DNA of 44,092 bases from a virus, in the IMG/VR virus record IMGVR_UViG_3300044825_003843, positions 64,001 through 108,092 of that record, one strand, 5' to 3'. The translations under genes and the position numbers were made by a program. How positions within the stretch are numbered: position 1 is the first letter of the stretch; each line of letters opens with the position of its first letter. Shown here piece by piece: positions 21,401-29,816 of the stretch. The notes beneath the pieces are model-generated. The model saw only the letters and a list, made by a program, of their open reading frames with translations, was not told the DNA's origin and did no database searches.

Positions 21401-22645
21401 AATAGTATTAGTCGGAGTTATTGTGTTAGTCGGAGTTATAGATGGTGTAATACTATTAGTTGGTGTTATTGTGTTAGTAGGTGTTATTGTATTGGTAGGT
21501 GTAATTGTGTTAGTGGGTGTTATTGATGGCGTAGCTGTGTTAGTAGGAGTGATTGTGTTGGTTGGAGTTATCGTATTAGTCGGAGTTATAGTATTAGTCG
21601 GAGTTATAGTATTAGTAGGAGTTATAGTATTAGTAGGAGTAAGAGTATTTGTAGAAGTTACTGTAGGAGTATTAGACCTAGTTGGTGGAGGGAATGTCTC
21701 AGTTGGAGTAATTGTAACAGTAGTTGTTGGTGTTAATGTATTAGTTGGAGTAATTGTGTTGGTTGGAGTTATTGTGTTGGTTGGTGTTATAGATGGTGTT
21801 ACTGTATTTGTAGCTGTTATTGTATTTGTAGGTGTTATTGTATTAGTTGGTGTCTGTGTATTGGTCGGACTGTTAGTATTAGTTGGGCTTATAGATGGTG
21901 TAATTGATAATGTTATTGTTGTAGTAGGTGTTAGAGTTTGGGTGGCGGTAATAGTTGGTGTTTGAGTAATAGAGGTTGTTGGGGTTTGTGATGGTGTCAA
22001 AGTTTGAGTAGGAGTTGCTGTTTGTGGAGGCGTTCCGGTTGGTGAAGGTGTTTGAGTATTTGTTGTCGTTGGAGTTGGTGATGGTGTTTGTGTTGGACTA
22101 CTTGTCTGCGTTGGAGTAAGGGTTATAGTGGTTGTTGGTGTTGCAGTATTGGTTGGTGTTATTGATGGCGTTACTGTATTAGTTGGGGTTATTGTGTTAG
22201 TTGGTGTGATTGTAGGTGTTATTGTATTTGTTGGTGTTGGAGTTCTTGTAAAACAAGGAGGTAAAGGACTTATCGGTAGTGTTCTTGTAGGAGTTGCAGT
22301 ATTTGTTGGTGTGACCGGTATTGTGGTGCTTGGACTTGGGGTTATTGTCGGGGTGTTTGTTGCAGTTACTGACGGTGTTGTTGTCGGAGTATCGAATGGT
22401 GTTGCGGTGACAGTTGGTGTCGGCGTCTCTGTTACGTAAACCCATTGCAAAAATTCACAAGCGTCATTATCTACTATTTTTATTATAAAATTATTGTCAG
22501 CATATGGTGGGGGTACTGTGAAAGAAATCGGAAATGTAGTTGCTGAAGTAACAAATACACAGTTAGCACTAAAAGAATCACAATAGTATATATCTACCGG
22601 GGTATTTGCTGTTACTGATTGTATTGTTACTAATTCTGAAGCCAT
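18431..22645 (-). CDS. Giant mucin-like stalk protein with a short paralogous head domain
   Basis: The best start is the ATG at 22645-22643. It overlaps the stop of the preceding gene as TAATG, and it places the head domain in register with its paralogue next door. An in-frame ATG 11 codons upstream (22678) lies inside that preceding gene and would add a low-complexity [10 protein letters not shown] leader. From 22645 the protein has 1404 residues: a compact head (1-70) with paired Cys; a Pro/Thr/Asn repeat stalk (about 71-1288), one of the longest features of the window; and a beta-rich C-terminal domain of about 115 residues (about 1289-1404) containing [20 protein letters not shown]. The stalk carries three [10 protein letters not shown] and two ETAPPPTR cassettes, shared with the 1917-residue neighbour. 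The likely role is a virion fibre or adhesin whose Thr residues may be glycosylated. Confidence 0.8.
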   Translation of the reverse strand: MASELVTIQSVTANTPVDIYYCDSFSANCVFVTSATTFPISFTVPPPYADNNFIIKIVDNDACEFLQWVYVTETPTPTVTATPFDTPTTTPSVTATNTPTITPSPSTTIPVTPTNTATPTRTLPISPLPPCFTRTPTPTNTITPTITPTNTITPTNTVTPSITPTNTATPTTTITLTPTQTSSPTQTPSPTPTTTNTQTPSPTGTPPQTATPTQTLTPSQTPTTSITQTPTITATQTLTPTTTITLSITPSISPTNTNSPTNTQTPTNTITPTNTITATNTVTPSITPTNTITPTNTITPTNTLTPTTTVTITPTETFPPPTRSNTPTVTSTNTLTPTNTITPTNTITPTNTITPTNTITPTNTITPTNTATPSITPTNTITPTNTITPTNTITPTNSITPSITPTNTITPTNTITPTNTITPTNTITPSITPTNTVTNTPTETFPPPTRSNTPTITPTNSVTPSITPTNTITPTNTITPSITPTNTITPTNTITPTNTITPSITPTNTITPTNTITPTNTITPSITPTNTITPTNTITPTNTITPTNTITPTNTITPTNTITPSITPTNTITPTNTITPTNTITPSITPTNTITPTNTITPTNTITPSITPTNTITPTNTITPTNTITPTNTITPTNTITPTNTITPSITPTNTITPTNTITPTNTVTASITPTNTITPTNTITPTNSVTPSITPTNTITPTNTITPTNTITPTNTITPTNTITPTNTITPSITPTNTVTNTPTETFPPPTRSNTPTITPTNTVTPSITPTNTITPTNTITPTNTITPSITPTNTNTPTNTITPTNTITPSITPTNTITPTNTTTPTNTTTPSITPTNTITPTNTITPSITPTNTITPTNTITPSITPTNTITPTNTITPTNTTTPSITPTNTITPTNTTTPSITPTNTLTPTNTLTPSITPTNTITPTNTITPSITPTNTITPTNTITPTNTLTPSITPTNTITPTNSVTPSITPTNTITPTNTVTPSITPTNTITPTNTVTPTNTVTPSITPTNTITPTNTVTPTNTVTPSITPTNTITPTNTITPTRTATPSITPTNTITPTNTVTPSITPTNTITPTNTITPTNTVTPSITPTNTITPTNTITPTNTITPTNTVTPSITPTNTITPTNTITPSITPTNTITPTNTITPTNTITPSITPTNTITPTRTATPSITPTNTITPTNTRTPNPTRTNTPTPTLTRTATPTITPSITPTETAPPPTRTNTPTTTTTPTITPTNTVTPSITPTNTTTVTPTETAPPPTRSNTPTITPTTTITPTVTQTPFLDIYISVCVEPVPQFNGSEWLITFNGYADATPGAYGTNSVNVLTQIEIGIDYETIETGPGNFTQVFIPANGSKDFSTLSTGPDDFLLSASIIYINPTSYLSQNYLNGGLTDAGACA
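18785..22435 (-). repeat. Pro-Thr-Asn-Thr repeat tract with recent internal duplications
   Basis: The tract is about 3.65 kb of in-frame repeats encoding mostly TPTNTI and [10 protein letters not shown] units, the latter setting a 22-residue (66-bp) period over much of the tract. Proline/arginine cassettes lie near 18840, 18970, 20378, 21288 and 21672. It includes a 252-bp tandem duplication (20685-20936 and 20937-21188) and a 127-bp exact direct repeat (20356-20482 and 21265-21391). The only real break is a short non-repeat segment with [10 protein letters not shown] near 22245-22290. Confidence 0.9.
20685..21188 (-). repeat. 252-bp tandem duplication inside the stalk tract
   Basis: Bases 20685-20936 and 20937-21188 differ at only four positions, all near the left end, while neighbouring repeat units vary widely at third codon positions. 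The unit is 84 codons, so the frame is kept. This looks like a recent duplication by unequal recombination or slippage. Confidence 0.85.
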
Positions 22646-22869
22646 TAGATTACTGTTGTTACTCCTGTTATTGAACAATTGTTAAAATCAATCGCCTTTA
22701 TCATATATGATGTTCCTGTATTATAAGGTTCTGGTATATCAAACACATAAGGAAATTCTGAAGCAGTTATAGTATTAATATAAAAACAAGAATCCCCCGT
22801 CGGTTGACAAACATAAATATCAAATGGTGTTTGTCCTGTTATATTATTTATTGTTGCCTGTATTGCCAT
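22645..22869 (-). CDS. Stand-alone copy of the stalk-protein head domain
   Basis: The 74-residue product aligns along its whole length with residues 1-70 of the following giant stalk protein. [18 protein letters not shown] matches [18 protein letters not shown], and [19 protein letters not shown] matches [18 protein letters not shown], with both Cys conserved. It is therefore the same small beta domain without a stalk. It is coupled to both neighbours by 1-nt overlaps: TGATG at its start (22871-22867) and TAATG at its end (22647-22643). The arrangement suggests a tandem gene duplication in which one copy gained or kept the stalk. It may form a mixed complex with the long version or cap its base; this is inference. 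No named family is recognised. Confidence 0.8.
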   Translation of the reverse strand: MAIQATINNITGQTPFDIYVCQPTGDSCFYINTITASEFPYVFDIPEPYNTGTSYMIKAIDFNNCSITGVTTVI

Positions 22870-25800
22870 CAGTATTGACTTAATGGTGATTTAGTTACTG
22901 TTGATGGTGTTATCGACAAAACAGAGAATACTGTTTTGGTAACAGCCGAACAATTTCCGTCCAAAGGACATTGCTCTAAATTATAGGAAGTGAAGTTTTG
23001 TGTTACAAACGAACTACCAGCAGGTATTGTGATGAAAATTGTTTCATAATTTGTTCCCGAGCAATCGGTAACTTCTAAACTTACTTGGACAGTTATATCA
23101 ACCGTAGTTATTGTTTGTGTGCCATCGGAATTGAAATTTGTTACTCTCAGAGTGGTCTCCGATTTACTATATCCACCACAAAAGTCTGGTTGTCCTGTAA
23201 CGAAACCATCATTATTTATCGTAATTTGAGAAGTTGTAGTTGGGATTCCATTGATACATTCAGAACAATTGGAATAAATCAATGTTCCGATACTTGTAAA
23301 ATAATTTCCATTCCAACTTGTCGCAACTACATTAATAGGTGGAACATAGCTTGAAACAAACGCTCCAAGATATGTCCAACAATTACCCACACTATCTTTG
23401 AATCTCTCATTCACTCGTATACTTGGTAATTGTGTTGTTTGAATTATTTGATTATTCAAATATGGATTGATTTGTAGTGGTTGACAACTTTCATAAACAT
23501 AAACGAAGGTCATAGGACTTGAAGTTAATGTTGGTGTTATTGATGGAGTCGGTGTTATACTAGCAGTTACCGATGGTGTTGGTGTTACGCTAGCCGTTAC
23601 CGATGGTGTCACACTTTGTGTAAGTCCCGGTGTCTTAGTTATTGTAGGTGTCACTGAAATTGATGGAGTAATTGTTGGTGTAATCGTCGGTGTAGGTGTA
23701 GTCGTTGTTGTTGGTGTAATTGATGGCGTTGGTGTTGGACTTGGTATATTTGAACATTCTGCATAAGTACCATAAATTCCAAAAATACTTTGAACAGAGC
23801 TGTTCGATGATAGATTGGAATCATTTCTTAAATAAGTTACACATAGATTTTGTCCGTTTATTGTTGCTGCTATAGTAATTCCAACAACAATTGGAGTATC
23901 ATTGAATATTAATGGGTCTGAAGTGTAGTACTCTGTTCCTGTTGACTCATCTAACAATACTTTTACAGATGCACAAATGAATTGGTTTTGTATAATTTCA
24001 AATGTTGCAGAGCCCGAGAAGGTCACGGGAATTGTTGGTGTAATCGTAGGAGTTGGTGTCGGTGTAACATTTGAACTCGGCGTATAAGCACTTAGAGAAA
24101 AATCAATACCAACCGAGTTACAATATTGTCCTGAAGGAGTTGGTGTTGGGGTCAATGTCATTGCGCTGAGTGAAAAACCAACAACGTCACAGGATATGGC
24201 TGTAGATGGTGTCGGCGTAATCTGACAATCGAAATACGCATTGAAATCGAGAATATCGCAATCAACAGGTGGTGTTGGAGGAGGTAAACAAGCTCCAACA
24301 GTGAAAACATTTCCGTCTAAGTCAGGACAGGTAGAACGGCAAGGATAAGCCCCCCTGATAATACAAGGACCTCCCAAATATGTACTTAAACACCAACTTG
24401 TTCCATTGAAGAATATAATTCCGTATTGTGTTCCTCCCCCTTCATAATATGGGTAACAATTATAGTAACCTCCGTACCACGTATAATTTCCAGTGAGTGC
24501 AGACAAACTATCTAATCCTGTATCTAAACAATAAACAAAATTTTCACATGTAAAAAATGTAGAATTCGTTGGTGTTGGTGTCGGTGATACTGCCGGTGTA
24601 GGTGGCGGAACACAACTTTCACAATTATTCGATATTGGCCCTTGTAAATATGGACCACCAGGCCCTGAAAATTCTTCGAAGTAATAACATTCTCCGTTAT
24701 AAACATATGTCCCACCAGGGAATGCGGTATCTTCATCTATCAACGCATAAAAAACAGTGCCGGTTCCACATTTCAAAAGAAGCGCCGCTCTTCTCCCTAC
24801 TCTTGGGCAAATCGTTTCCGCACAATCGAAAATTTCCGTAAAAGTAACCCCAACCGCATTGAATAGAGGGCCGGTATTTGTATTTGCTGTGTATGTTGCA
24901 CATCCTTCAAACTCAGTGCTTCCCGTTATAAAATATACGGAACCCAACGTCAAAGATTGAAGTGGTCCTGCAAATCTAAAAATAATTCCACTGTCACAAT
25001 CAATAAACTGAACAACAATTCCTGGAGGTGCAGGTGTTTGAGTTACAGAAGGAGTAAGTGTGGGTGTTGTAGTTGGTGTTGATGTAATCGTAGGTGTTGG
25101 TGACTCGGTTGGAGTAGATGTTTGAGTAGGTGTCGGTGTTTCAGTATTAGTTGGTGTAATTGTAGGTGTCGGTGTTTCAGTATTAGTTGGTGTAATTGTA
25201 GGTGTCGGTGTTTCAGTATTAGTTGGTGTAATTGTAGGTGTAGGTGTTTCAGTATTAGTTGGTGTAATTGTAGGTGTAGGTGTTTCAGTATTAGTTGGTG
25301 TAATTGTAGGTGTAGGTGTTTCAGTATTAGTTGGTGTTAAAGTATTAGTTGGTGTAATTGTAGGTGTAGGTGTTTCAGTATTAGTTGGTGTAATTGTAGA
25401 TGTAGGTGTTTCAGTAGGTGTCGGTGTTTCAGTAGTTGTAGGAGTTTGTGTTGGGGTAATGGTTGGTGTTTCTGTCAATGTTGGTGTTGGTGTTTGTGAG
25501 GCTCCTTCGCTTGGGGTATTGGTCTGAGTTGGTGTATTAGTTGGAGTTTCAGTTGGAGTTGGAGTTTCAGTTGAAGTTATAGTTGGGGTTGGGGTTGGTG
25601 TGAGTGATAATGGTCCACAATAGCTTCCACAAATACTAACGTCCGCAATACTCCAACTTATACAATCAGTGGTTTGTCCAGGAGAACAGTAAATATCATT
25701 AGTATATAGAGAATCCTCAATTGCACAATTAATGATTGACTGTTGTCCACCTGGTCCTCCTGGTGCGGAATGAGAGTTTAATACACCATCACAATCGAGA

Positions 25801-26225
25801 TAGTAAACAGTTTTAGTTGAACTATAAAAGTTTATAACCTCGTACTGTCTACAAGAAACACATCCTGTTGATGGTGATATTGTTACAGTGGGTGTTGGTG
25901 TTGGTGTTGGGGTCTCACCAGGTCCTCCTCCTCCTGTTGTTGAGGTAGGCGTTTGGGTGGGTGTTGAAGTTGCTTGAGGTGTTGGTGTCACACACCCAAA
26001 ACACGGCTCATTACTTTGTGTTACGTTGATACAATCAATGGTTGTATTATCACAAGCATTCCCGAAAAAAAAGATACTGTTTTCCGCAGCACAAGGAATA
26101 TTAGTTTGTTGTCCATTACCCGGAGCAGATATTGAAGATGGGGTGTCATCACATGCAGTATAAAAAATAGTAACCGCACTTGAATAATAATTGACTATTT
26201 CATATGTATAACAACATAACGCCAT
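22869..26225 (-). CDS. Modular Cys-rich adhesin-like protein with Pro/Thr linkers
   Basis: The 1118-residue protein begins with two related Cys modules, residues 2 to about 80 ([13 protein letters not shown]) and about 119-209 ([12 protein letters not shown]), both following the pattern of Cys-x2-Tyr and then Tyr-x-x-Cys-Asp. They are joined by a Gly/Pro/Thr linker. A long Pro/Thr stalk (about 210-399) contains a near-perfect 12-residue repeat, [12 protein letters not shown], and one SEGASQTPT element shared with the giant stalk protein. After it come further Cys-containing domains (about 400-535, 550-650, 740-820 and 900-1100) separated by short Pro/Thr linkers. It is probably a virion surface or fibre protein of the same system as its neighbours. 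Its stop overlaps the next start as TGATG. No signal peptide or catalytic motif is visible. Confidence 0.75.
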   Translation of the reverse strand: MALCCYTYEIVNYYSSAVTIFYTACDDTPSSISAPGNGQQTNIPCAAENSIFFFGNACDNTTIDCINVTQSNEPCFGCVTPTPQATSTPTQTPTSTTGGGGPGETPTPTPTPTVTISPSTGCVSCRQYEVINFYSSTKTVYYLDCDGVLNSHSAPGGPGGQQSIINCAIEDSLYTNDIYCSPGQTTDCISWSIADVSICGSYCGPLSLTPTPTPTITSTETPTPTETPTNTPTQTNTPSEGASQTPTPTLTETPTITPTQTPTTTETPTPTETPTSTITPTNTETPTPTITPTNTLTPTNTETPTPTITPTNTETPTPTITPTNTETPTPTITPTNTETPTPTITPTNTETPTPTITPTNTETPTPTQTSTPTESPTPTITSTPTTTPTLTPSVTQTPAPPGIVVQFIDCDSGIIFRFAGPLQSLTLGSVYFITGSTEFEGCATYTANTNTGPLFNAVGVTFTEIFDCAETICPRVGRRAALLLKCGTGTVFYALIDEDTAFPGGTYVYNGECYYFEEFSGPGGPYLQGPISNNCESCVPPPTPAVSPTPTPTNSTFFTCENFVYCLDTGLDSLSALTGNYTWYGGYYNCYPYYEGGGTQYGIIFFNGTSWCLSTYLGGPCIIRGAYPCRSTCPDLDGNVFTVGACLPPPTPPVDCDILDFNAYFDCQITPTPSTAISCDVVGFSLSAMTLTPTPTPSGQYCNSVGIDFSLSAYTPSSNVTPTPTPTITPTIPVTFSGSATFEIIQNQFICASVKVLLDESTGTEYYTSDPLIFNDTPIVVGITIAATINGQNLCVTYLRNDSNLSSNSSVQSIFGIYGTYAECSNIPSPTPTPSITPTTTTTPTPTITPTITPSISVTPTITKTPGLTQSVTPSVTASVTPTPSVTASITPTPSITPTLTSSPMTFVYVYESCQPLQINPYLNNQIIQTTQLPSIRVNERFKDSVGNCWTYLGAFVSSYVPPINVVATSWNGNYFTSIGTLIYSNCSECINGIPTTTSQITINNDGFVTGQPDFCGGYSKSETTLRVTNFNSDGTQTITTVDITVQVSLEVTDCSGTNYETIFITIPAGSSFVTQNFTSYNLEQCPLDGNCSAVTKTVFSVLSITPSTVTKSPLSQY
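25125..25405 (-). repeat. Near-perfect 36-bp tandem repeat encoding [12 protein letters not shown]
   Basis: About seven copies of a 36-bp unit lie head to tail, differing mostly by one C/T change, and one copy is interrupted by an extra 18-bp TPTNTL unit. The low divergence contrasts with the giant stalks and suggests recent expansion. Confidence 0.85.
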
Positions 26226-26242
26226 TAATAGTATTTCTTTTC

Positions 26243-26250
26243 AATAAATA
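26243..26250 (-). promoter_or_regulatory. TATTTATT box upstream of the 1118-residue adhesin gene
   Basis: The sense strand reads CTTGTTATTTATT and then an A-rich spacer, with the octamer 17 nt before the ATG at 26225. The 13-nt string is identical to that upstream of the gene starting at 6640. Confidence 0.4.
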
Positions 26251-26271
26251 ACAAGAATTTTAGTTTTATTA

Positions 26272-26291
26272 GAAATAATACATATTATTTC
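26272..26291. promoter_or_regulatory. AT-rich perfect inverted repeat between two adhesin genes
   Basis: GAAATAATA and TATTATTTC form a 9-bp inverted repeat around a 2-bp centre, in the 108-bp gap between the LamG gene and the 1118-residue gene. The tiny centre fits a protein-binding site better than a hairpin terminator, and no T tract follows on the minus strand. Function unknown. Confidence 0.3.
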
Positions 26292-26333
26292 AGAATATTA
26301 AACGAGATTGAAACTTACTTTCGATTTATATTA

Positions 26334-28208
26334 TTAATAGATAAAGTAAGGTGGGGGGTTTACCCACGAAGTATTACCAGCAATTCCACTCGCACCAGAA
26401 ACTTTTTGCGATAATTTGTTAGATGGTTCTCCTTCAGTTGAAACGTAAATTACTTGGAAACCTAAATTATATATTAACAAATCATAGGTCATACCATATA
26501 CATCACCCAAGTAACTGAACATTCCCCTTATATTGTTTAAGTCTGTGTAACTTGTTCCAGTATATCCACTGAGATTAAGTTCAGTTATTGTATTTCCTGA
26601 TGCATCAAACAAAGTTGCATAACTTATACTATTTCCTGTATTAATATATGTCAAAGCATATTGGTTTGTTATTGGGTCATACAAAACATCCCCATTTACG
26701 ATACAGTTAGGACATTCTCCCGATAAAGAAAATACCAATTCTGAGGTAGAGGCCGATAAGTTCAATCTGTAAACACTATTTGTTGCAATTAGTAGTGTAT
26801 TATCATCAACAGCAGTCATGCCTGAGCCTACTAAACTTGGGAAAGAATATGTTGTATCAAAAGTTACCGAGAACGGTACCTTAACATAATCATAAGAATA
26901 GATGTAACCCAAAGTATCATTAATGAAGATTTTATTATCAGTAATACCAATATTCAAACTTGTTCCTGATGTTGCGGCACTGAACAAATAACCGATAAGA
27001 TTTGTATCAGGATTGTATCTATAAATTGAGTTATCAGTACTATCGATGAACATAGTATCCCCACTATTGAAAATAGGAATTGATGTTGGAGTTGGTGTGA
27101 TTGTTGGAGTAGGCGTTAAAGTTAATGTAGGTGTAATTGTTGGAGTAACAGTAGGGGTTATTGATGGTGTTGGAGTTGGAGTTGGTGGTGTGACTGAGAA
27201 TCTTGGTGACTGAGCAACCAAATTCAAGAATATTTCTTGAATGTCCAAAGCAAAATCATAAACATAAACATTCGATATTAACCCGTCGAAATATTCAGAA
27301 GAGGAAATATTTCCAACGCCCACAGTTAAGTTGGAAATAGTTGTGACATTGTGAGATGACCCTGGTTGGTCTGAGCCAACTAAGATTCCATCCAAATATA
27401 TTTTTCTATCAGTTCCGTCGAAAGTTGCAACTATATTGTGCCATGCACCAGTACTAACAGCAACTGTCGCTGTTAAATCATTACCTTGCCACGAATTAAC
27501 TATTCCTGTTGAAGTTAGTTTAAGGATGTTGGCCTGATTTGTACCAGAATAGTTACCCCACGAAATAATTACCTTATTACCTAATGTAGTCGGTTTTACC
27601 CAAGTTGTGATTGTATATTCATCATTACCATTCGGTATATCAGTAACCGCCGAAAAACTGACATAAGAGTTTCCTGACGATGAAAATGAAAGTGAACCAC
27701 TTGCATCTGAATTGTAAGATACGTTATTTAATAATCCGTGATTGTTTTTACCTGATAAGTCGTCCCATTTTGTTCCAACTAATGGATAGGATAATGTATA
27801 GCCAGCATCCAAATATAAAGTTAATCCTTCAGATACTAATGTAGAACAGAATATATTTTGAATACCATATTTACCCTCCGATTCTAACCATCCCACAGCA
27901 TCTTCTATAGTTGTAAATCGAGGTTGCCCAAATCTATCTGGTAAACCGTTTATAAGTCCAACAAGTAAAGAATCTGTCTTAGCTGAAGTACCCCAAAAAA
28001 TTGGGTAGGAATTCGCCTCAGTCGTCAACCCTTGGGAATAACTATCTGAGACTATTACATAACCTATTATTGGTGTATAAGCGTACCATCCCGTTTTCAC
28101 AGTAGGTCCATAGTCTACGTCAGCAACACCGTAAGACATCTGATTTTTCTTCAAAGAGAAATTCAGTGTCGTACCACTATTATAATGAACAGGATTGGTT
28201 GCTGGCAT
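26334..28208 (-). CDS. LamG-domain fibre protein with Pro/Thr linker and beta-propeller-like C-terminus
   Basis: This 624-residue protein has an N-terminal region of about 115 residues that may dock to the virion. A LamG / concanavalin A-like domain follows (about 118-330). It opens with a phage-typical GLTLYLDAGYTLSYP ... WDDLSGKNNHG signature and contains YTITTWVKP, WHNIVATFDGTDRKIYLDG and a final DGLISNVYVYDFAL strand. A Pro/Thr linker (about 337-376) leads to a C-terminal domain (about 380-624) with repeated short beta segments such as NSIYRYNPDTN and GYIYSYD, suggestive of a beta-propeller. LamG domains commonly bind carbohydrates, so this is probably a receptor-binding or adhesive fibre protein. 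The start overlaps the stop of the coiled-coil gene as TAATG, so it is likely translated by coupling. Confidence 0.8.
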   Translation of the reverse strand: MPATNPVHYNSGTTLNFSLKKNQMSYGVADVDYGPTVKTGWYAYTPIIGYVIVSDSYSQGLTTEANSYPIFWGTSAKTDSLLVGLINGLPDRFGQPRFTTIEDAVGWLESEGKYGIQNIFCSTLVSEGLTLYLDAGYTLSYPLVGTKWDDLSGKNNHGLLNNVSYNSDASGSLSFSSSGNSYVSFSAVTDIPNGNDEYTITTWVKPTTLGNKVIISWGNYSGTNQANILKLTSTGIVNSWQGNDLTATVAVSTGAWHNIVATFDGTDRKIYLDGILVGSDQPGSSHNVTTISNLTVGVGNISSSEYFDGLISNVYVYDFALDIQEIFLNLVAQSPRFSVTPPTPTPTPSITPTVTPTITPTLTLTPTPTITPTPTSIPIFNSGDTMFIDSTDNSIYRYNPDTNLIGYLFSAATSGTSLNIGITDNKIFINDTLGYIYSYDYVKVPFSVTFDTTYSFPSLVGSGMTAVDDNTLLIATNSVYRLNLSASTSELVFSLSGECPNCIVNGDVLYDPITNQYALTYINTGNSISYATLFDASGNTITELNLSGYTGTSYTDLNNIRGMFSYLGDVYGMTYDLLIYNLGFQVIYVSTEGEPSNKLSQKVSGASGIAGNTSWVNPPPYFIY

Positions 28209-28390
28209 TATTTATTTTTTCTAGAATTCTTTGATTCTTTTATTTTATAGATTTTTAACAATCTCAAAGAGTCCAAATAATGCTTTTCCAACTTATCCAA
28301 TTCTTCAATTGGTAACCCCGATTCGCAAGCACGATTGTATTGCTCCTCCGCTTCTTGAATAATACTTTTGATTGTTTTCAGAAGTTTCAT
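28208..28390 (-). CDS. Small coiled-coil protein
   Basis: The product has 60 residues and is almost entirely charged and helical: MKLLKTIKSIIQEAEEQYNR, then LDKLEKHYLDSLRLLKIYK with a heptad-like Leu pattern, ending in a basic tail KNSRKNK. The start ATG at 28390 follows a TATTTATA box by 4 nt, and the stop overlaps the LamG gene start (TAATG), so the two are co-translated. It may be a chaperone, adaptor or trimerisation aid for the LamG fibre. This is inferred from position only; the family is not recognised. Confidence 0.65.
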   Translation of the reverse strand: MKLLKTIKSIIQEAEEQYNRACESGLPIEELDKLEKHYLDSLRLLKIYKIKESKNSRKNK

Positions 28391-28394
28391 ATCA

Positions 28395-28402
28395 TATAAA
28401 TA
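28395..28402 (-). promoter_or_regulatory. TATTTATA box upstream of the coiled-coil/LamG gene pair
   Basis: The sense strand reads TATTTATA 4 nt before the ATG at 28390; it differs by one base from the TATTTATT boxes of the other large genes. On the plus strand it is TATAAATA, the T4 late-promoter consensus, but in the wrong orientation for these genes. Confidence 0.3.
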
Positions 28403-28430
28403 TGAATACTCACATAAATAATACGGGAAC

Positions 28431-29273
28431 TTATGTCCTTGATATCATTGAAATTCCATCTGATGAATGATGTGTGAAGTTATTCTCTTTTATCCAATTA
28501 GTAATTAACTCTTTATCTTCTTCACTCAAATTGAAATCCTCATATATTATAAAGTTAGGAATATTTTCTTTTGTCAAACTCAAAATAAGTTTTACATCCA
28601 ATCCTTCAACATCCATGTGAATCCAATCTAAATTCCCACCAATAGATTTAATTAACTCATTTAATGATATAGAGTTTTTAACTGATGAATTAACTTCTTC
28701 CGTTTCCCAACTTCTTATCACCCTTTCAACTACGGAGTTTGTGTACCCCCTACCTCCCTCAAAAAATTCTACCTCACCTCCGTTAGGTGTAATAATTTCT
28801 TTTATTAAAGTAATTCCTGTTCTACCTTTGTAATTTTTTTCTAATTTTTCATATTGTTTGTCTGAAGCCTCAACCAAATAAACATCACTCATAAAATTCC
28901 TAACCAAAGGAACCCATTCGCCAAATTCACCATCATGTGTTCCTATCGCCAATCCTTTTGGGGTTTTCCCTGAATTAACTAATCCTTTACAGTACAACCA
29001 TAAAGATTTATAAAATATGGAACCATGTTGAAAAATATCCCAATGATACTTAGTAACAAATTTATTTTGATTATCTAATATGATGACATCATAGATTTCG
29101 TTTTGTCCAAATTTTGCCCACATGTTTTCATACAGCTTGGTAGACCAAACAACCTCTTTTGAAATTGCTTGTTTAATCTGAATCGTTAAGGGTAATTGGT
29201 CTTCTTTAAATACTTTTTTAAGTTCTCCTGTGGTTACTACTATTTTTCCACCACTATAGTCAATATTAATCAT
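28431..29273 (-). CDS. FkbM-like SAM-dependent methyltransferase
   Basis: The 280-residue protein has the marks of the FkbM family in its second half. A Gly-rich SAM-binding loop lies at about 107-120 (GLAIGTHDGEFGEW), an acidic residue at the end of strand 2 at about 135 (VYLVEAS), and the diagnostic DVEG motif at 221-224 (WIHMDVEGLDVK). FkbM enzymes O-methylate sugars and related hydroxyls in polysaccharide and antibiotic pathways. The N-terminal 100 residues are an extra domain without clear identity. Its start overlaps the acyltransferase gene as ATGA (4 nt), which ties it to the glycan island. Methylation of a sugar attached to a virion stalk, or of host-surface mimic glycans, is the likely role. 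Confidence 0.75.
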   Translation of the reverse strand: MINIDYSGGKIVVTTGELKKVFKEDQLPLTIQIKQAISKEVVWSTKLYENMWAKFGQNEIYDVIILDNQNKFVTKYHWDIFQHGSIFYKSLWLYCKGLVNSGKTPKGLAIGTHDGEFGEWVPLVRNFMSDVYLVEASDKQYEKLEKNYKGRTGITLIKEIITPNGGEVEFFEGGRGYTNSVVERVIRSWETEEVNSSVKNSISLNELIKSIGGNLDWIHMDVEGLDVKLILSLTKENIPNFIIYEDFNLSEEDKELITNWIKENNFTHHSSDGISMISRT

Positions 29274-29815
29274 AAATGCTTATCAATAAATTCATCTATT
29301 TTATCTGACCACATTAACATAGCTTCAGTTTTGATTCTATCTTCAGTCCAATCCCACCATTTGATTTTTAATAATGAGTCAATCTGTCTTTCATTGAATC
29401 TGTACTTAACTATCTTAGCCGGATTTCCAACAACAATTGCGTATGGTGGTATATCTTTAGTGACAACCGAATTTGCACCAACAACACTTCCGTTATGGAT
29501 TTTTACTCCTGACATTATTGTAGATTTTGCACCAATCCATACATCGTTTTCAATTATAATATCACCCTTACATGAAGGATGTCCCATATTCATATGTAAG
29601 TTTGCTATTTCAGGAGTAACGGGTCCCCATAATTGTGAGCTTGTTGTTATCCAATCAGGTCTGTGATTTGCATGTAAGAAAAAATTACAATCCCTACCTA
29701 TAGAGTTGTATTTACCAAGATGAATGTGAAAATCATCACTCCAACTTATAATATTAACATTTCTGTCGAAGTAAGTTCCTCTGTCAGCGTGCCAAAGATG
29801 TAAATTTTCAATCAT
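29270..29815 (-). CDS. Left-handed beta-helix (hexapeptide-repeat) acyltransferase
   Basis: The 181-residue protein belongs to the CatB/LbH class of O-acetyltransferases. Hexapeptide repeats appear as IHLGKYNSIGRDC and later DIIIENDVWIGAKSTIMSG and VKIHNGSVVGANSVV, and it closes with the typical TKDIPPYAIVVGNPAKIVKY segment. A conserved His of the active-site loop is likely in FFLHANHRPD. Such enzymes transfer acetyl or other acyl groups from CoA to sugars. It sits 1 nt downstream of one glycosyltransferase-like gene and overlaps the FkbM-like methyltransferase by 4 nt, so it probably decorates the same glycan. Length is normal for the family. The exact acyl acceptor cannot be read from the sequence. 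Confidence 0.88.
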   Translation of the reverse strand: MIENLHLWHADRGTYFDRNVNIISWSDDFHIHLGKYNSIGRDCNFFLHANHRPDWITTSSQLWGPVTPEIANLHMNMGHPSCKGDIIIENDVWIGAKSTIMSGVKIHNGSVVGANSVVTKDIPPYAIVVGNPAKIVKYRFNERQIDSLLKIKWWDWTEDRIKTEAMLMWSDKIDEFIDKHL

Positions 29816-29816
29816 T

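Noticed and set aside
18774-21965. A plus-strand open frame of over 1000 codons rich in Val, Gly, Ile and Leu, antisense to a stalk gene
   Set aside because: It is the mirror of the Pro-Thr-Asn-Thr repeat: the repeat codons in the sense strand happen to create no antisense stops. It has no leader, and its residues follow the repeat exactly. The same applies to the shorter plus-strand frames between 14092 and 17016.
14000-22440. CRISPR-like array or non-coding satellite
   Set aside because: Repeat units are 12-66 bp, all in one reading frame, with no unique spacers of constant length and no Cas genes. Variation is mainly at third codon positions, as expected for coding DNA.
22646-22678. Upstream start at 22678 for the 1404-residue stalk protein
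   Set aside because: The extra 11 residues lie inside the preceding coding region and are low complexity. The ATG at 22645 gives a TAATG junction and aligns with the paralogous 74-residue protein.
28395-28402. T4-type late promoter TATAAATA on the plus strand
   Set aside because: It faces into the end of the FkbM-like gene, which is on the minus strand, and no plus-strand gene follows within 4 kb. It was kept only as a variant of the TATTTATT leader box.
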